Below are positions 38,748 to 47,256 of a stretch of DNA of 64,000 nucleotides, piece after piece. Position numbers and translations under genes: made by a program. The first letter of the stretch is position 1; every line of letters starts with the position of its first letter. Origin of the DNA: Shewanella psychrotolerans (GTDB taxonomy: Bacteria > Pseudomonadota > Gammaproteobacteria > Enterobacterales > Shewanellaceae); contig NZ_CP080419.1 in assembly GCF_019457595.1 (NCBI RefSeq), positions 1,674,001 to 1,738,000 on the forward strand, written 5' to 3'. Below the pieces are notes generated by a model. The model was not told the DNA's origin, ran no database searches, and saw only the letters and a list, made by a program, of their open reading frames with translations.

Positions 38748-39185
38748 ATGAAATATGATTTACGCCTTAGTCAAATATTTTGTCGTGATTATCTAAAAAC
38801 ACTAAAATGGTATGAGCCTTTATTAGATGCTGTAAAAAGATATATTAAAGAAGAGGGTTTAGACCTGCTTTTTGCCGAAACCCCTGAGTTATTTAGTATT
38901 GCTGGTTATGAGTTTAAGAGTTCTGTTAAGCCGTATATAGTCAATGAGAAAGTATACATGAAAGTAGGCTTTCATTTGTTGGATGATGATAATGTACTTT
39001 CGGAAAAAGTCTGTGTGTGCCTTTATATTGATAAAGCGGGAGTGGTAACCTTTTCATTTAAAGACGGTTATCCAGTAAGAACGAGCTTAGCAAGTGATGA
39101 TGGTTTCGAAGATGAAGCTTATCGTTTCCATGACGAGATATTAGAACCCCTTGCTAGTCAGTTTTTTGAATCGTTTTCTAAATAA
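38748..39185 (+). CDS. Small acidic hypothetical protein, accessory island 1
   Basis: 145 residues, acidic and aromatic-rich, with no signal, membrane segment or recognised motif. AAAGGAAG lies before the ATG, 30 bp after the preceding gene, so it is the last member of the three-gene unit. Codon use is AT-rich (AAA, GAT, TTT), unlike the terminase or capsid genes. The shared late-operon motif follows 18 bp after the stop. Confidence 0.65.
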   Translation: MKYDLRLSQIFCRDYLKTLKWYEPLLDAVKRYIKEEGLDLLFAETPELFSIAGYEFKSSVKPYIVNEKVYMKVGFHLLDDDNVLSEKVCVCLYIDKAGVVTFSFKDGYPVRTSLASDDGFEDEAYRFHDEILEPLASQFFESFSK

Positions 39186-39203
39186 GTATCATTAGCAACA
39201 TTC

Positions 39204-39229
39204 ACTAATCCCGAAACCTTTCCAATCCG
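39204..39229 (+). promoter_or_regulatory. Shared 26-bp motif before the lysis operon (Plys position)
   Basis: Begins ACTAATCCCG and ends CCAATCCG; the identical 26 bases occur at 49826-49851 before the protease gene. In Mu these are the positions of the C-activated late promoters Plys and PI, so this is probably an activator-binding part of a late promoter. A GAAA-cc-TTTC dyad lies inside it. Confidence 0.65.
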
Positions 39230-39244
39230 ATCCGAGTCAATGAG

Positions 39245-39283
39245 CCGAGACAATGAACCTATGTTCCTTGTCTCGGTTTTTTT
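39245..39283 (+). terminator. Terminator-like hairpin touching the lysis-operon start codon
   Basis: CCGAGACAA / TTGTCTCGG with an inner GAAC/GTTC stem, then seven T residues that run straight into the ATG at 39284. The layout repeats before the protease gene. It should stop transcripts coming from accessory island 1, and it leaves the following gene without a ribosome site. Confidence 0.8.
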
Positions 39284-39712
39284 ATGGACTCACAACACCT
39301 TACCCTGTACCGCTGCTACTTTCCGCACGGCACCTTTGGCGAACTCAAAGACGCTGGTGGCAATACTATTGCCGTTACGGTCGAATGCCCCTGGTTAAAT
39401 AACCAAAAAGGTAAGAGTTGTATCCCTGAGGGTACGTATCAAATACGCCGCCATCAAAGCCCGAGTAAGGGGATTTGCCTAGCCATTGAGGCCCCAACGC
39501 TTGGCGTTACCCTATATGGCCCTAGCCAACGCACCCACTGCTTAATCCATGTGGCCAATTGCGCCAGCGAGCTGCAAGGTTGTATCGCTTCTGGTGAATC
39601 CTTTGGTGTTGTTGGCAAAGAGTGGGGCGTTTTGCAAAGCCGTGACTCACTTGAAAAGCTATTAGCTTTGGTCGGTGAGCAAACCTACACCTTAGTGGTT
39701 AGGGGGCAATGA
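39284..39712 (+). CDS. DUF5675 protein, probable lysis enzyme by position
   Basis: 142 residues matching DUF5675 (LTLYRCYFPHGTFGELKDAGG; CPWLNNQKGKSCIPEGTYQI; RTHCLIHVAN). The His and Cys placement in the last block suggests a small enzyme fold. The gene opens the late lysis operon, where Mu has its endolysin (lys), and a holin lies 330 bp downstream; no other lysozyme or amidase is seen in the cassette. An enzymatic role in peptidoglycan lysis is therefore inferred. The ATG follows a T run without a Shine-Dalgarno sequence. Confidence 0.8.
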   Translation: MDSQHLTLYRCYFPHGTFGELKDAGGNTIAVTVECPWLNNQKGKSCIPEGTYQIRRHQSPSKGICLAIEAPTLGVTLYGPSQRTHCLIHVANCASELQGCIASGESFGVVGKEWGVLQSRDSLEKLLALVGEQTYTLVVRGQ

Positions 39713-40032
39713 TGCGATACACCAACCATTGCCAAATTAAAAGCGCGGTAAATAGCTCACCCATAGCGCCGACTCTGTCTAATCAAAGCCAGCCAAAACG
39801 TATTAAAAATCGGGTGTATCGCCAGTGTGCCAAAGACGGCTTTAACGCACGTTTACAAGCAGAATTAGCGGGTGAAATGCCCACCGTTCCACGGTTATAT
39901 AGCCACCATAAAACCCGCCAAAGTTATTTTAACAAGGGCTGGCATGCGGTAACCGCCATGCACATTTTGCAGGCTAAGCGTAAAGCGCAGGTCACACCCA
40001 CCGCTGAACAGTCGACCACTTGCCCACATTAA
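39709..40032 (+). CDS. Hypothetical protein of the lysis cassette
   Basis: 107 residues, basic, without a membrane segment or recognised family. It overlaps the DUF5675 gene by 4 bp (ATGA), so translation is coupled, and ends 9 bp before the holin-like gene. Confidence 0.6.
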   Translation: MMRYTNHCQIKSAVNSSPIAPTLSNQSQPKRIKNRVYRQCAKDGFNARLQAELAGEMPTVPRLYSHHKTRQSYFNKGWHAVTAMHILQAKRKAQVTPTAEQSTTCPH

Positions 40033-40041
40033 GGACATATC

Positions 40042-40629
40042 ATGGACCCCCTCACTTTAACCGCCATTGCCTCGACCCTGATAAAAACGGGGCCAGATCT
40101 TATCCGTGGTATTGGTCGCTTTTTCGATGATGACAAACAAGAGACCGCCAACAAGGTGGCTAACTTAGTCGATATCGCTGCTGGTAAGCCTAATCCAGAG
40201 CAAGCGCTTAATCAGGCATTAACTTCTCTGTCACCAGTAGAGCTATTAGAGCTTAAATCGGTAGCCGTCCAATGTGAGGTTGAGCTTGCGCGCATTGCCG
40301 CGACTCGCGATACCACCTTGCATCAGCAAACCCAGCAGACAATTCAAAACGGTGACAACAGCACTAATCCTTACGTTAATAAGACTCGCCCTTATATGGC
40401 GCGGCTCTCAGGTTATATCACCGGGATTTATGTACTTGGTCTCGATGGTGCTGCTGCATTTGATAAAGGCTCTGGTGCCTCTTTAGATATGGCCATGTTG
40501 TTGGTTGCACCGCTACTGGCTTACATGGGGCTGCGTGAAATCGGCAAATGGCGTCAAGGGGCCAGTACCGTTAGCGGCATTGCCAGCAGTCTAGGGCAGT
40601 TATTTAAACGCGGTAAAGCAGGAGCCTAG
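40042..40629 (+). CDS. Holin-like protein (3TM family)
   Basis: 195 residues. The C-terminal half carries NPYVNKTRPYMARLSGYITGIYVLGLDGAA followed by SLDMAMLLVAPLLAYMGLREIGKWRQG, the layout of the three-transmembrane holin superfamily. The N-terminal half is a soluble helical region. Holins open the inner membrane so that the lysis enzyme can act. AAGGACAT precedes the ATG. Confidence 0.82.
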   Translation: MDPLTLTAIASTLIKTGPDLIRGIGRFFDDDKQETANKVANLVDIAAGKPNPEQALNQALTSLSPVELLELKSVAVQCEVELARIAATRDTTLHQQTQQTIQNGDNSTNPYVNKTRPYMARLSGYITGIYVLGLDGAAAFDKGSGASLDMAMLLVAPLLAYMGLREIGKWRQGASTVSGIASSLGQLFKRGKAGA

Positions 40630-40842
40630 ATGAAAGCTGATGATTGGGCTAGTGACCTTGAAATGCGTGAGCGTGAAAGCTGTATTAAGCGTGCTCGCCA
40701 GCCATTAGCAACAGGCAATGGCATTTGTGTGGATTGCTTAGAGGCGGTTGAACCTGAGCGCGTTACAGCATTGCGTTGTATCAGTTGCCAGCAAGATGAA
40801 GATTTACGAATGCGCCAACGAAATGGAGGTCGCCGTGCTTGA
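40630..40842 (+). CDS. TraR/DksA-type zinc-finger protein
   Basis: 70 residues with the C4 finger C33-VDC36 ... C50-ISC53 (GICVDCLEAVEPERVTALRCISCQ) of small phage TraR/DksA proteins. These bind in the RNA polymerase secondary channel and shift host transcription. The DxxDxA-type acidic tip of DksA is not evident in so short a protein. It starts directly at the end of the holin gene. Confidence 0.85.
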   Translation: MKADDWASDLEMRERESCIKRARQPLATGNGICVDCLEAVEPERVTALRCISCQQDEDLRMRQRNGGRRA

Positions 40843-41134
40843 TTTTTTTGTGAAGTATTGGGTGCAAATCTATGCCTTTATCTCGCTTGCACTGCTGATC
40901 GCCAATTGGTTTCTCGCCAAAACATACGCCAAAACCGACTCGATAGAATTACTCGAAAAGCGGGTCACCAAACTTGAGTTCGGTGCCGAACACTCACCCA
41001 GTAAAGAAGATTTTCACCAACTCGAAAACCGGATGGTGGAAGTCCATGCCCAACTGACTGCCATTGCGCCACAGCTAAAAAGTCTGCAGCGAATGACAGA
41101 GATGTTGACCGAAAACGAACTCAGGGAAAAGTAG
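40835..41134 (+). CDS. DUF2730 small membrane coiled-coil protein
   Basis: 99 residues from a GTG at 40835, chosen because GGAGG lies 5 bases before it. One N-terminal membrane helix (about 4-26, WVQIYAFISLALLIANWFLA) and a long coiled coil match DUF2730 proteins that sit next to lysis genes in Mu-like phages. It could be a spanin-like or holin-partner protein. It overlaps the zinc-finger gene by 8 bp. Confidence 0.75.
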   Translation: MLDFFVKYWVQIYAFISLALLIANWFLAKTYAKTDSIELLEKRVTKLEFGAEHSPSKEDFHQLENRMVEVHAQLTAIAPQLKSLQRMTEMLTENELREK

Positions 41135-41146
41135 CCAGGAGAAAAC

Positions 41147-41443
41147 ATGTCACTCATAGAGATTAAAAACGAACACCAGCGCCGCAGCATATTGACGGCG
41201 CTGAGTGCCATGGTGGGCTTTGGGGCTAACCATTCGATGGTACGCGACACCTGCGCCAGTTTTGGCGTAGAGATGAGCAACGATACCATAAAAAACCAGC
41301 TGTACTGGCTGGAAGAGCAAGGCTTAGTCAGTGTCAAAACCCAAGGCAATTACCTGATCGCCGAGCTTAAAGCACGCGGCCAAGATGTGGTCGATGGCCT
41401 AACGTTTGTGCCAGGCATCAAGCGTCCAAGCGCTGGGGAGTGA
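41147..41443 (+). CDS. Winged-helix protein (VpaChn25_0724-like)
   Basis: 98 residues with a winged-helix layout (RRSILTALSAMVGFGANHSMVRDTCASFGVEMSNDTIKNQLYWLEEQGLVSVKTQGNYLIAELKARGQDVVDG). Related proteins lie before the terminase genes of Mu-like phages. Role unknown, probably regulatory or in packaging. AGGAGA precedes the ATG. Confidence 0.78.
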   Translation: MSLIEIKNEHQRRSILTALSAMVGFGANHSMVRDTCASFGVEMSNDTIKNQLYWLEEQGLVSVKTQGNYLIAELKARGQDVVDGLTFVPGIKRPSAGE

Positions 41444-41445
41444 TC

Positions 41446-41703
41446 ATGGCTATGAAACCGTTAACCTCAGCGCAGAAGAAAGCCATATACCATGTGGCAT
41501 TGGCGCTGGTTGTGGCCGATATGGAAGAACAAGTCATTAAGCCTATGACGCTTAAGGAAGGTAAACCGTTTAAAAAAGGCGATTTCAGTAAAGTTTATTT
41601 CAGAAAAGTACCTCAAGTTGGTCAAGCCGAGCGCGCACTGAGAAAAGCAGTGGCCGCAGCACAGCGTGATATTGCTATATCGTTTAAACACAAAGGGAGC
41701 TGA
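41446..41703 (+). CDS. Hypothetical protein before the terminase genes
   Basis: 85 residues, basic, no recognised family. The ATG at 41446 has GGGGAG 5 bases upstream and is preferred to a GTG at 41440. It is packed between neighbours. Confidence 0.6.
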   Translation: MAMKPLTSAQKKAIYHVALALVVADMEEQVIKPMTLKEGKPFKKGDFSKVYFRKVPQVGQAERALRKAVAAAQRDIAISFKHKGS

Positions 41704-41705
41704 TG

Positions 41706-42287
41706 ATGACTGCTGCTAACAAAACAGACAGCCCCACCCGAGGTCGCCGCTCTAAGGTTGATCTACTGCCAGATGACATTCGCAAAATCTTAGACTCTGG
41801 CTTGCGCGATGGATCCATTACCCAAATTGAGCTGCTCGATGAGATTAATGCCCTCATTAAGGCGGCAGGCTTACCCGAAGACCAGCAGCTGTCGCGCGCG
41901 GGGATCAATCGTTATGCCACCAAGATGGAGGCCGTGGGTAAAAGCCTGCGCGAGATGCGAGAGATCACCCAAGTATGGACGGCAGAGCTAGGCGATAAGC
42001 CCACAGGCGAAGTGACCAAACTGATATTAGAGATGGCCCGTTCGCAACTGTTTAAAGCCCTATTAAACGAAGACGGTGAAGCCGCCGATGTGGGCATGAT
42101 TAAAGATGCCATGCTCGCGGTGCAGCGGCTTGAAAGCGCGGCCATGGCTAGCCATAAGCGCGAGAAAGAGATCCGTAAACTGTTTGCCGAAGAAGCGGCC
42201 AATACCGCCGAGAAGGTGGCTAAATCCGCTGGTTTAACCGCCGATGCGGTGAGCCTGCTTAAGAAAGAAATCTTGGGGATCGCCTAA
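41706..42287 (+). CDS. DUF3486 protein, probable small terminase subunit (Mu gp27-like)
   Basis: 193 residues. The start RGRRSKVDLLPDDIRKILDSGLRDGSITQIELLDEINALI is the DUF3486 signature with a DNA-binding helical domain, followed by long helices. In Mu-like phages this protein precedes the large terminase and is taken to recognise the packaging site. GGGAG lies 6 bases before ATG 41706; an ATG one codon earlier is also possible. Its stop overlaps the terminase start (TAATG). Confidence 0.85.
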   Translation: MTAANKTDSPTRGRRSKVDLLPDDIRKILDSGLRDGSITQIELLDEINALIKAAGLPEDQQLSRAGINRYATKMEAVGKSLREMREITQVWTAELGDKPTGEVTKLILEMARSQLFKALLNEDGEAADVGMIKDAMLAVQRLESAAMASHKREKEIRKLFAEEAANTAEKVAKSAGLTADAVSLLKKEILGIA

Positions 42288-43888
42288 TGGTCAGTGTTAA
42301 TACCACTAAGCCCGCATTTGACCCAGCGCTTGATCCTGAATATCAGGCCTGCTGTCTGCGAGTGTTTGATCCCAAGGAGGTATTACTCGGATACCAAAAG
42401 CGCTGGATAGCGGATGAGTCACAACTCAAGCTGGCCGAAAAATCGCGCCGTACAGGCTTAACCTGGGCCGAGGCGGCTGATGCATCCTTAACCGCTGGCG
42501 CGGCTCGCGGCCAAGGTGGTACCAATCACTTTTATGTCGGTTCTAATAAAGAGATGGCGCGTGAATTTATCGACGCTGCCGCCATGTGGGCCAAGGTGTT
42601 TGACAAAGCCGCAGGCGATATCCAAGAAGAGATCTTTATCGATGAGGGCCAAGACGGCAAAGAGATCTTAACCTTTGCCATTTACTTTGCCTCGGGTTTT
42701 AAGATCCAAGCGTTATCAAGTAATCCCTCTAACCTGCGTGGTATGCAGGGTAATGTCACCATAGATGAAGCGGCGTTTCATGACCGTTTAGCCGAGGTAC
42801 TTAAGGCGGCGCTGGCGCTGACCATGTGGGGCGCAAAGGTGCGTTTAATCTCAACCCATAATGGCATCGACAACCTGTTTAACGAGCTGATTAATGATTC
42901 CCGTGCGGGTAAAAAAGATTACAGCATTCACCGAATAACCCTTGATGATGCCTGTGCTGAGGGCTTATATAAACGCATTTGCCAGGTGCGAGGGATCGAG
43001 TGGAGCCAAGCAGAAGAAGATGGCTGGAAAGCCGCCTTGCTAAAAGCCACGGCGACAGAAGAGGATGCCTTAGAAGAATATGGCTGCGTGCCTAAATCGG
43101 GTGGCGGCGCTTACCTTAACCGCGCCTTGATTGAAGCGCGTATGGCCAGTATTGGTGACAGCGGCCCTGTTATTCGCCTAGCGAAAAAAGATGACTTTGG
43201 TCAGTGGCCAGAGAACCTGCGCGCCGCTGAGATTTTGCAGTGGTGCGAAGATGAGCTAAAGCCAATACTCGATAGCCTAGATCCCACTCGCCCCCATGTC
43301 TTTGGCGAGGATTTTGCCCGCAGCGGAGACTTAACGGTGATCGACGTGGGTGAGATAGCCCAAGACTTGCACATCAAAGTAAAGCTGCAAGTGGAGTTAA
43401 AAAACATTCCGTTTCGGCAGCAAGAGCAGATCCTGTTTTATATCATCGACCGCTTGCCTCGGCTGCGTGGTGGCGGCATGGATGCGCGCGGTAACGGCCA
43501 AGCCTTGGCAGAGTATGCACAAGACCGTTATGGCACCGAGGTGATCGAGTGCGTCATGTTGTCTGAAGCCTTTTATCGTGAGCAGATGCCACGCTTTAAA
43601 AGTCATTTTGAAGACGGGTTAATCACCATCCCTAGGGATGATGACACCAGCACCGACCTGCGAGCGCTTGCCATTAACCGCCGAGGTACTCCATGCCTAG
43701 GCGATGTGCGCACAGGGCAGGAAAAAGAGCGCCATGGTGATGCGGCCATTAGTCTATTTTTGATGGTTTACGCTGCCACCCTCGACGGTGCCCCTATCGA
43801 ATTTACTCCAATTCCCAAAAATGATCATCGCAATCCCAATGCGCGTGCCAATGAAGATGACACTCAATCACAGCGAGGTTGCTGGTAA
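42287..43888 (+). CDS. Large terminase subunit (Mu gp28-like)
   Basis: 533 residues. An N-terminal ATPase half has a degenerate Walker A around EKSRRTGLTWAEA (about 45-57) and an acidic Walker B GNVTIDEAAFHD (about 158-169); the C-terminal RNase H-like nuclease half begins around VFGEDFARSGDLTVID (about 340-355). It packages phage DNA into the prohead. It is coupled to both neighbours by overlapping stop/start codons. Confidence 0.93.
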   Translation: MVSVNTTKPAFDPALDPEYQACCLRVFDPKEVLLGYQKRWIADESQLKLAEKSRRTGLTWAEAADASLTAGAARGQGGTNHFYVGSNKEMAREFIDAAAMWAKVFDKAAGDIQEEIFIDEGQDGKEILTFAIYFASGFKIQALSSNPSNLRGMQGNVTIDEAAFHDRLAEVLKAALALTMWGAKVRLISTHNGIDNLFNELINDSRAGKKDYSIHRITLDDACAEGLYKRICQVRGIEWSQAEEDGWKAALLKATATEEDALEEYGCVPKSGGGAYLNRALIEARMASIGDSGPVIRLAKKDDFGQWPENLRAAEILQWCEDELKPILDSLDPTRPHVFGEDFARSGDLTVIDVGEIAQDLHIKVKLQVELKNIPFRQQEQILFYIIDRLPRLRGGGMDARGNGQALAEYAQDRYGTEVIECVMLSEAFYREQMPRFKSHFEDGLITIPRDDDTSTDLRALAINRRGTPCLGDVRTGQEKERHGDAAISLFLMVYAATLDGAPIEFTPIPKNDHRNPNARANEDDTQSQRGCW

Positions 43889-45468
43889 TGCAAGAGAGAA
43901 CAAGCCAGATATTAGATGCCACAGGTCGCCCGTTTAAACACCGCGACGCCAAGGCGCTACAAACTGATGATGTGCGTATTACGGGGCTGCACCGTACCTT
44001 TAGTAGCCACCCGTCGAGCGGTTTAACACCCGCCTATGCGGCCGAAATACTGCAAGCAGCAGAGCAGGGTGATCTTATTGCCCAGTGCGAGTTAGCCGAA
44101 GATATCGAAGAGAAAGACGGCCACCTTTACGCCGAACTCGACAAGCGTAAACGCGCCTTAATCGGCGTGGATTATTACTTAACCCCACCACGTAACCCCA
44201 GCGCACAAGAGAAAGCCGATACCGAGTACCTGCAAGAGATGCTCGAAGAGGGCAACTGGATAAAGAGCCTGCTTAAGTCGATGGCTGACGCCATTTTAAA
44301 AGGTTTTAGCATGCACGAACTCGCCTGGACGCGAGAGCTGGGTGAATGGTTTATCGAGGTGCCAGAGTATCGCGATCCTTCCTGGTTTATGACTCATCCT
44401 GAAAACCGTAATGAGCTGCGTCTGCGTGATGCCAGCCATCAAGGCGCTGAGCTATGGCCCTTTGGTTGGATTAAACACACTCATCAGGCTAAATCAGGTT
44501 ACATCAGCCGTGGTGGCTTAGTGCGGCAATTGGTGTGGCCCTTTATTTTTAAAAACTACAGCGTGCGCGACTTGGCAGAGTTCCTTGAGATCTACGGCTT
44601 ACCGCTGCGCATTGGTCAGTATCCTAGTGGTGCCAACGACGATGAAAAGCGCGCCTTGCTGCAGGCGGTAATGAGCATTGGCCATAACGCGGGTGGCATT
44701 ATGCCCAAAGGCATGGTGATGGATTTCGAGAGTGCAGCCCAAGGACAAGCCGATCCATTTGACTTAATGATAAGCTGGGCTGAGAAGACCATGAGTAAGG
44801 TGATTTTAGGTGGCACCTTAACCTCACAGGCCGATGGCAAAAGCTCAACCAATGCCTTGGGTAATGTACACAACGAGGTGCGCCAAGAGCTGCGCGACTC
44901 AGACTTAGCCCAGCTGGCCGAAACCTTAACCCGTGATTTAGTTGCGCCGCTGTATGCCCTGAATTGCAAGAGCTATCAGAGCCATCGACGTCACCCGCGT
45001 TTAGTGTTTGATACCACAGAGGCAGAAGATTTGCGGGCACTGGCCTATCCGCTGCGGGCGTTCGTCAGCATGGGCATGCAGATCCCCCAAGATTGGCTAC
45101 ACGAAAAGACCCGTATTCCTAAGCCTGCCAATGGTGAGGCTGTGCTGCAAATTCAGCAAGAAGATCCTAATGCTACCGCTGCTGGCCAAACAGCGTTAGC
45201 GGCTTTGGCGGCTCAATCGGATAAGGCATTGCCCCGCGACCCAAGCCAAACCGCGCTCGATACCGCTCTCGATGCACTCACCCAAGGGCAGATGAGCGAA
45301 GCCTACATGGCGATGGTTGAGCCATTAATTGGTCAACTTAATAGCGAACCGGAGCAGCTGCGCGCGCGACTTAAACAAGACTATCCTGGCATGGACAGTG
45401 AGCAGCTTAGCGATATGCTGGCGCGCTTGATGTTTGTCGCCGAGTTATGGGGCATGGCTAATGCCTAA
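43888..45468 (+). CDS. Portal protein, DUF935 family (Mu gp29-like)
   Basis: 526 residues from the ATG at 43888, which overlaps the terminase stop (TAATG) with GAGG upstream. DUF935 features are YAELDKRKRALIGVDYYLTPP, KGFSMHELAWTRELGEW and YGLPLRIGQYPSGANDDEKRALLQAV. It forms the DNA-entry ring at one vertex of the head. Confidence 0.93.
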   Translation: MQERTSQILDATGRPFKHRDAKALQTDDVRITGLHRTFSSHPSSGLTPAYAAEILQAAEQGDLIAQCELAEDIEEKDGHLYAELDKRKRALIGVDYYLTPPRNPSAQEKADTEYLQEMLEEGNWIKSLLKSMADAILKGFSMHELAWTRELGEWFIEVPEYRDPSWFMTHPENRNELRLRDASHQGAELWPFGWIKHTHQAKSGYISRGGLVRQLVWPFIFKNYSVRDLAEFLEIYGLPLRIGQYPSGANDDEKRALLQAVMSIGHNAGGIMPKGMVMDFESAAQGQADPFDLMISWAEKTMSKVILGGTLTSQADGKSSTNALGNVHNEVRQELRDSDLAQLAETLTRDLVAPLYALNCKSYQSHRRHPRLVFDTTEAEDLRALAYPLRAFVSMGMQIPQDWLHEKTRIPKPANGEAVLQIQQEDPNATAAGQTALAALAAQSDKALPRDPSQTALDTALDALTQGQMSEAYMAMVEPLIGQLNSEPEQLRARLKQDYPGMDSEQLSDMLARLMFVAELWGMANA

Positions 45469-46801
45469 AAAAAAAGTGCCTAAACAAGCCGCTAAAGGCA
45501 AAGGTAAAATTGATTTAAGCATCGCCATTAATATGCCACCGAGTGATGCAGTGGCGTATTTTCGCGCCAAGGGTTATGCCATCAGCGACGATTGGCAAGA
45601 TGTATGGACTCGCGCCCATGCCCGGGCGTTTACGGTAGCCAAGGCAGCAGAGATGGATGTGCTCACTGCGATCCGTAATGAGGTGGATGCCGCCCTAAGT
45701 CAGGGCTTAACTGCTAAGCAGTTTCAGACAAACCTTAAACCCCAGCTTGAAAAACTGGGCTGGTGGGGCAAACAAGAGGTTAATGGCCGTGAGGTGCAAC
45801 TGGGTAGCCCGTACCGACTAAACACCATCTATCGTCAAAACCTGCAAACCGCTTATATGGCTGGGCGCTATCGGCGCATGCTGTCACGCACTAAGATCCA
45901 CCCTTATTGGCAGTATGTCGCTATTGATGACGGCCAAACACGGCCAGCCCATGCACGGCTTCATGGTAAGGTATTTCGTTTTGACGATCCTATATGGGAC
46001 ATCATCTATCCCCCTAACGGCTGGGGCTGTCGTTGCCGCGTTCGGGCATTAACTGAGGCACAGGTTAAGGCCATGGGGCTAACTGTCGAAAATGGCGAGG
46101 GCTACATCAACCGCTTTGATACCGAGACAATGGCAGCCAGTACGGGCGAATTAATCAGTGTGGCTCACGCGCGTATCGACCTGCCCGATGGCAGTAGCAT
46201 GAGTCCAGATATCGGCTGGGCCTATAGTCCAGGGGAGGCCGCGTTTGGTACCGATGTGGCGGTTGCTAAAAAGCTTGGCACTATTCAATCCCTCGATACC
46301 CGCGCGCAGTTTATTCAAAGCCTCAATAACAGCCCTTTACGTCAGGCACAGTTTGCCCAATGGGCTGATGAAGTGCTAGCCGTAAACAAAGAGCTAAAGC
46401 GCCCAGGACTCAACGTACAAGCGCTGGGGTTTATGACCCCCTCGATACAAGCGGCGGTCACTAGCCGATTAGGCAAAGAGCCTGCTGCATTGCTGGCTAT
46501 CACTGAAAAGTCACTTGTTAGCCAAGCTAAGCGCACCTTAACGCAGGCGCAGTATCGTATGTTGCCCGTGATGCTGGCTAAGCCCGAGGCGGTGCTGTGG
46601 GACAGCAAACACCGCGCTGTACTGTATGTGTACCCAGATAGCAGTGATCAGTTTAAGGTGGTGATCAATACGGGGTGGGATAGCAATGCATCTCCATCGG
46701 TGGAGCATCAGGTTGATGCGTTTAAACTGCCATTAAGCCAGTTACAAAGTGGTGACTACGAGCTGCTTGAGGGTAGCCTAGCTGCGAGTAACAACTCATG
46801 A
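45461..46801 (+). CDS. Minor head protein, Mu gpF-like
   Basis: 446 residues from the ATG at 45461 (MPKKKVPKQ), overlapping the portal gene by 8 bp. The central block YWQYVAIDDGQTRPAHARLHGKVFRFDDPIWDIIYPPNGWGCRCRVRAL (about 147-195) is the F-like/SPP1 gp7-type head morphogenesis domain with its conserved cysteines. It takes part in head assembly or in ejection. Confidence 0.92.
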   Translation: MPKKKVPKQAAKGKGKIDLSIAINMPPSDAVAYFRAKGYAISDDWQDVWTRAHARAFTVAKAAEMDVLTAIRNEVDAALSQGLTAKQFQTNLKPQLEKLGWWGKQEVNGREVQLGSPYRLNTIYRQNLQTAYMAGRYRRMLSRTKIHPYWQYVAIDDGQTRPAHARLHGKVFRFDDPIWDIIYPPNGWGCRCRVRALTEAQVKAMGLTVENGEGYINRFDTETMAASTGELISVAHARIDLPDGSSMSPDIGWAYSPGEAAFGTDVAVAKKLGTIQSLDTRAQFIQSLNNSPLRQAQFAQWADEVLAVNKELKRPGLNVQALGFMTPSIQAAVTSRLGKEPAALLAITEKSLVSQAKRTLTQAQYRMLPVMLAKPEAVLWDSKHRAVLYVYPDSSDQFKVVINTGWDSNASPSVEHQVDAFKLPLSQLQSGDYELLEGSLAASNNS

Positions 46802-47256
46802 CTAAGATAGATATCGCTTTTGAATCAAGCTTAATGACTCAGGTACTTGGCGATCTGCTGGATAAGTTTGACGACTTAAGTGAGCCGATGAATGATATCG
46901 CAGCAATACTTGAGTCAGCCACCGAAGGCGCATTTGAGGCTGAGGCCGATCCCGTAAGCGGCGCGCCTTGGCCATCATTGAGTGATAACTACCTTAAAGC
47001 CAATCCCAAACGCATTGGCGGCAAGATGCTGCAAGCCAGTGCGGGTGGATTAGCTGCCAGTATTAGCGCCGACAGTGGTGACTTTTGGGCGTCGATTGGC
47101 AGCAACAAGATCTATGCCGCCATCCATCATTTTGGTGGTACCGACGATATGCCCGCCGCGCCAGCCGCTGTGCCTGCTCGCCCATACATGGGGTTATCTG
47201 CAGAGGAGCAGCAGAGCATATTGGTTATCATGACCGACTTTTGGAGTAAGGTTTAG
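46798..47256 (+). CDS. Virion morphogenesis protein gpG (tail-completion type)
   Basis: 152 residues of the phage virion morphogenesis family: FEAEADPVSGAPWPSLSDNYLKANPKR and YAAIHHFGG...ARPYMGLS are typical. In Mu, gpG is made with the head genes. It overlaps the gpF-like gene by 4 bp. Its stop codon overlaps that of the opposite-strand putAbiC-like gene by 4 bp, the left border of accessory island 2. Confidence 0.9.
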   Translation: MTKIDIAFESSLMTQVLGDLLDKFDDLSEPMNDIAAILESATEGAFEAEADPVSGAPWPSLSDNYLKANPKRIGGKMLQASAGGLAASISADSGDFWASIGSNKIYAAIHHFGGTDDMPAAPAAVPARPYMGLSAEEQQSILVIMTDFWSKV

